A DNA stretch of 64,000 nucleotides from Halichondria panicea (Eukaryota; Porifera; Demospongiae; Suberitida; Halichondriidae). The stretch lies in assembly GCF_963675165.1 (NCBI RefSeq), contig NC_087377.1, positions 10,588,632 to 10,652,631 of the forward strand. Reading direction: 5' to 3'. Positions 60,901 to 64,000 of this stretch are shown here, in pieces (position 1 is the first letter of the stretch; each line of letters starts with the position of its first letter). The notes under the pieces were generated by a model. The model saw only the letters and a list, made by a program, of their open reading frames with translations, was not told the origin of the DNA and did no database searches. Made by a program: the position numbers and the translations under genes.

Positions 60901-62804
60901 TCGGACACAACTATACATTGGTTGAACCGAACACAGTGACATTTGACTACAAGCATTTGCTACAGGTCATTAGTTTTGTATGCAGTGAGTTTGAAAGAGT
61001 AGAAAGGAAGGTGACACTCAACAATGTAAACAGATACCCTACACATAACGTGTGCTGGTACTTGAAATTTGAACTGTAGCTACTGCTCAAAAATTCACAC
61101 ACTCTCAAATCAATTCCTGTCATGCTTGATTGTATTGCCACATAATTATAATTAAACTTTGTTGCAGAGCGTCTTAAGCAATGGATACTAGCTAATTAAC
61201 CTGGCTGCTCAAGTTGTTGTAGTAAACAAAGTGAAGCACTATACGTGCAAACGGGAGACCACAACAGCCACTTATGTGAGACACTGATCTCAAGTGGGAA
61301 GTAAACTATTTCCTGTTTTATCAACCGAGGTTTCTCACGGACAATGCCGTGGCCAGGGAGCTGGCTATACAATGCTAATGATCCTATACAGTGAATCTAT
61401 CAATAGTGAGAAGCACAAGGAACAACATCCCATGATCGAGACCACTCACCCCCCCCCCCCCCCGAGTCAAGACATAGCGATCCATTGGTAGCCTCATACA
61501 TATACCGTGATATTCTTATTTATTTTGTCTGTATCAATCCGATTGATTTTACTGCTAATAATATTATTATGCAACAGGAAGAAACCTCTCAATTTTGGCT
61601 AATTTGCCAAAGGCTTCGGGAATTATGAGGGATGCTTGACTCAAATTTTTCCGTTGTTGGGCACTTTCTATAATTTATTTGAATGAGTGTTGGGCAATTG
61701 TATGTGGGGGCCATTGTTTGTATACACACACGTTTCCCTTTAACTTTCATAGTTGAATTAATTCTCGGAAAGAGGAATGAAACGAGACTTCACCACAAAC
61801 ACAAACACTATAGCTTGGTTTCTATTAACCACAAACACGAAAATATTCCTCTGGGTATACCAAACAAAAAAATCACAAGGGCAGCAGTAAACCACATGGA
61901 TGCGTTTACATACTTATATAACTTACTTAGAACAATTAGTTGAATTTCTTTCTCCTCGCTCCCAAAGCTGTACGATCCTCGACATTTGTAGAGGCCAGCA
62001 TCATCTGTCTGCACGTTGGAAATTCGATACACGCCAAAATCACTGGCAGTTGAGTCAAACTGTTGCAAGAGGAGGGTATCACTTTCAACTCTGTACCAAT
62101 TGATGCTTGGTGAGGGAGAAGATTGTGCAGTGCATCTCAGCTCTCCGGTCTGACCAGCTACAGCATACTGGGGGGATTCAGCTTCCACTGTAATCTCAGC
62201 TACAAATTAATAGAACTTTAATAATACAGAACTGTGAACTATAACGTTATAGTCATAATTATGACTTATTTTTATCATAGAAGAACCCATGTAAAATTTC
62301 TTACTTCCAATTCGAAGTGTATCTGTAGTAGATGATACTTGCTGAAGATTAACAAATTCAACAATGCAACTGTAGCTCCCTGCATCATTGAACATCAGTG
62401 AAGTAATATCCAACCTCTTCGTTCTTTCGCTCCCAGACTCGCTGTGCCTAGTGCTGCTGCTTAGGTCTATGATTGTATTGTTGTGTTTCCAGATGAAGGA
62501 AGAGATAGTGTTCAGTGATGAGTCGTAGCCAGTTACCGTGCAGCGAGCAACGGCTCCATTGCCATTGATGACAACGTGTTCGACCTCAAATTCAAAGGAA
62601 ACTTCTGTAGCATAGAAAAGTTAGCTGATAAAAGAATATTGTACTATCTCATCCATGCATAATTATTACTATCTAGTTTTTAATATGCATTTGATGCTGT
62701 ATGATTATAATAATATAATACTCACGAATTATTTCTTGTGCAGTAGCATGAGATAGTACACTTAGGAACAAGTACAAACTCCATAACAATAGTGAAGCCA
62801 TCAT
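51949..62804 (-). CDS. Gene G: Ig4-FN3x3 single-pass membrane receptor
   Basis: Thirteen exons: 62804-62726, 62604-62305, 62199-61927, 60670-60368, 56573-56295, 55331-55165, 54584-54446, 54217-54105, 53956-53794, 53627-53292, 53098-52976, 52487-52424 and 52366-51949, giving 918 residues. Residues 1-23 are a signal peptide (LLLWSLYLFLSVLSHATA). Four Ig domains follow at 27-126 (DAGSYSC), 127-217 (DAGLYKC), 218-318 (DAGVYSC) and 319-411 (VTYRC). Three FN3 domains lie at 412-513 (TLTWNAP), 514-605 (LVSWELEFDGGS) and 606-717. The membrane segment is VIIAAVVGGMLLVVTVILTA, followed by CRKKCNRGRK. The cytoplasmic tail of about 165 residues is Ser/Asn-rich, with no kinase or phosphatase. The first two FN3 domains are split by a phase-0 intron; domain borders are phase 1. 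The layout resembles neural-adhesion or guidance receptors (DCC/Robo type), but no orthology is claimed. Likely adhesion or guidance. Confidence 0.88.
52573..52772. mobile_element. MITE in intron 11 of gene G
   Basis: A diverged copy of 18659-18896: 'gtatagtgcgaaattttcga' on the left, 'cgaaaatttctgctatacgg' on the right. Confidence 0.8.
56574..60367. other. Long intron 4 of gene G
   Basis: It lies between the third and fourth Ig exons. I find no further Ig exon. The minus-strand open frame at 57178-57618 has no domain signature and no splice context, so I read it as chance. Confidence 0.55.
61449..61463. repeat. Poly-C run in intron 3 of gene G
   Basis: Fifteen consecutive C residues. Confidence 0.95.
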
Positions 62805-63110
62805 TTCGTCTAATCCTCTGAGTCTCTGTTTGATAGTGGAATACTATTTTGCTGCAGCATTCTGCTTTTATATTCAGCCTTAGCCTCGATTCAAGCGCCT
62901 TAAACTGCGGCCTGGAATCGAAGCTAATTCAGCCCATAAGTATAAACCGCGGCTAGTATTATAGGCCTATCCAAATGATCATAATGATACACTTATTATA
63001 CATGTATATACATGGAGTCTACATTCAATTCAGAACAATTCACAATTCACAATTCACAAAGAAAATTCACAGTTTGGTACGCAGATGGTAAATGAGTACC
63101 ACTGCCAGTT
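62805..63110. other. Intergenic between genes J and G
   Basis: It holds a short inverted repeat of the 'tagcctcgattc' transposon-end type (62881-62930) and a triple 'aattcaca' repeat near 63035-63060. It would contain the gene G promoter, but no element can be named. Confidence 0.5.
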
Positions 63111-63570
63111 CTACCCTACAATTAAAACGGCTGCAATCTGGTGGGCAGGGAGGTTCACATGAGGTGCTATGCCAGTCCATCTGCAGGACTTTATAGCAGC
63201 TGCAATGAAAGAGAGAACAATTTCCCTACATATCGTGCATGTGAAATTCTACCACAAGGAGCTTTCAGCTAGGATATGTGTAAATATCAAATCCTATATA
63301 ATATATACAATAAATGTACAATGCAGCACAACAAATATGAAAAACACTTACCCAGAGACACACAATGCCGTACACCTGAAGGAGCACAAATAGGCCCAGG
63401 CTGATATTGGTCAAACAGAGAGATGAGTGTTGTTGCCATGATGATGAGGGCCATTGTTGTCAGTATGATTCCACAGTATACAGCTAATCGTAGATTAGGG
63501 GAGCCAAACATTAATGGGTACGCAATAGCTCCGATCCAGGTGCCTCTATCAAGCCATTGGTAATTATAAG
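63111..63570 (-). CDS. Gene J: 3' end of a multi-pass membrane protein (partial)
   Basis: The exon 63570-63352 (phase 1 at both ends, 73 codons) reads YQWLDRGTWIGAIAYPLMFG, then a strongly hydrophobic YCGIILTTMALIIMATTLIS, then a loop with two cysteines (PICAPSGVRHC). Its layout is like tetraspan proteins of the MS4A or claudin-like kind. A possible last exon, 63199-63111, reads CRWTGIAPHVNLPAHQ and ends at TAG after AAVLIVG; it keeps the frame but is weak. Upstream exons must lie beyond 63570, probably outside the window. The family is not identified with confidence. Confidence 0.55.
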
Positions 63571-63939
63571 CTGCAATCAAATAACCTCCGATAAATGTAC
63601 ATGTGTCATGTTACTGAAACGTTTCACGTGAGCTTTTTGTTTACTGATTTCCAAACTACACGTAAAATATAGATAGGCAATGATATCACTAGAATGTGTT
63701 ATGACTACTAATGAGCATCAAAAATAAGCAAATATTTTTCGCAAAAATTAAATCTAGTATTTCTATGACATCACGATCCTTGCCAGAACACAAAAATTAG
63801 ACTGCAAAGTGTTAAATTTTCTGCTGATTCACAATGGTTTCACTAGCAAACATGCATTCGTACATGCTGATGGCAAATTTTTACAAGGAATTGACTTTTA
63901 AACAACAAATTGCTGACACTTCCCGTTGGACGCTAAGCA

Positions 63940-64000
63940 ACCAGAGGAAGTCCGACATGTGTGCACGAATCACTACAAGTTCAGTACATTGATGTCATTG
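63940..64000. repeat. Arm of the hairpin repeat seen at 9313-9450
   Basis: 'gtgcacgaatcactacaagt' and 'ccagaggaagtccgacatg' match the 9313-9450 arms. The element is cut by the window end. Confidence 0.7.

Overview
The window looks like nuclear DNA of a sponge, most probably a demosponge of the Amphimedon type. This is inferred from what is in it: AT-rich sequence full of GCAT-type and TIR repeats, genes split into short exons by GT-AG introns, and secreted or cell-surface proteins built from Ig, FN3 and Calx-beta modules. No organism name can be proven from the sequence alone. Almost every reconstructed extracellular exon begins and ends in phase 1. All six complete gene models below sum to an exact multiple of three. 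Layout: (1) 105-12055, minus strand: an incomplete two-Ig receptor (gene A) and a small one-Ig membrane receptor (gene B), whose cytoplasmic tail exon lies 5.2 kb away at 5732-5889. A 2.25-kb Mutator-type element with a perfect 9-bp target duplication lies between them. (2) 12.9-18.2 kb: a decayed, tail-to-tail copy of the 47-54 kb region, holding a relic of the Calx-beta gene and a multiply broken copy of the Ig/FN3 receptor. (3) 18.2-31 kb: mostly transposon-like repeats. It includes a second Mutator-type element, a PIF1/Helitron helicase relic and a receptor tyrosine kinase relic, and one intact small gene (E, 23458-24406, plus). (4) 31.8-39.8 kb, plus: two related single-Ig genes. Gene D is short with a GPI-like end; gene C has a stalk, a membrane segment and a tyrosine tail. 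They are separated by duplicated non-coding blocks and MITEs. (5) 40.4-51.0 kb: a broken SHOCT-like gene, then a 10-exon secreted Calx-beta gene (F). (6) 51.9-62.8 kb, minus: a complete 13-exon receptor (G) with four Ig domains, three FN3 domains, one membrane pass and a cytoplasmic tail. (7) 63.1-63.6 kb, minus: the 3' end of a multi-pass membrane protein (J). The main point of interest is genes A-E. B, C and D share a variant Ig domain. B and C share a tail with three aligned tyrosines (Yxx[VP], EPVYxx[IV], NExYT). A and E share an unrecognised cysteine-rich domain of about 220 residues. With D and E ending in GPI-like tails and B and C in signalling tails, this looks like a small linked family of surface recognition receptors next to adhesion-type genes (F, G). 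Its organisation recalls invertebrate allorecognition or immune receptor clusters. That function is inference; the gene structures and shared motifs are visible in the sequence.
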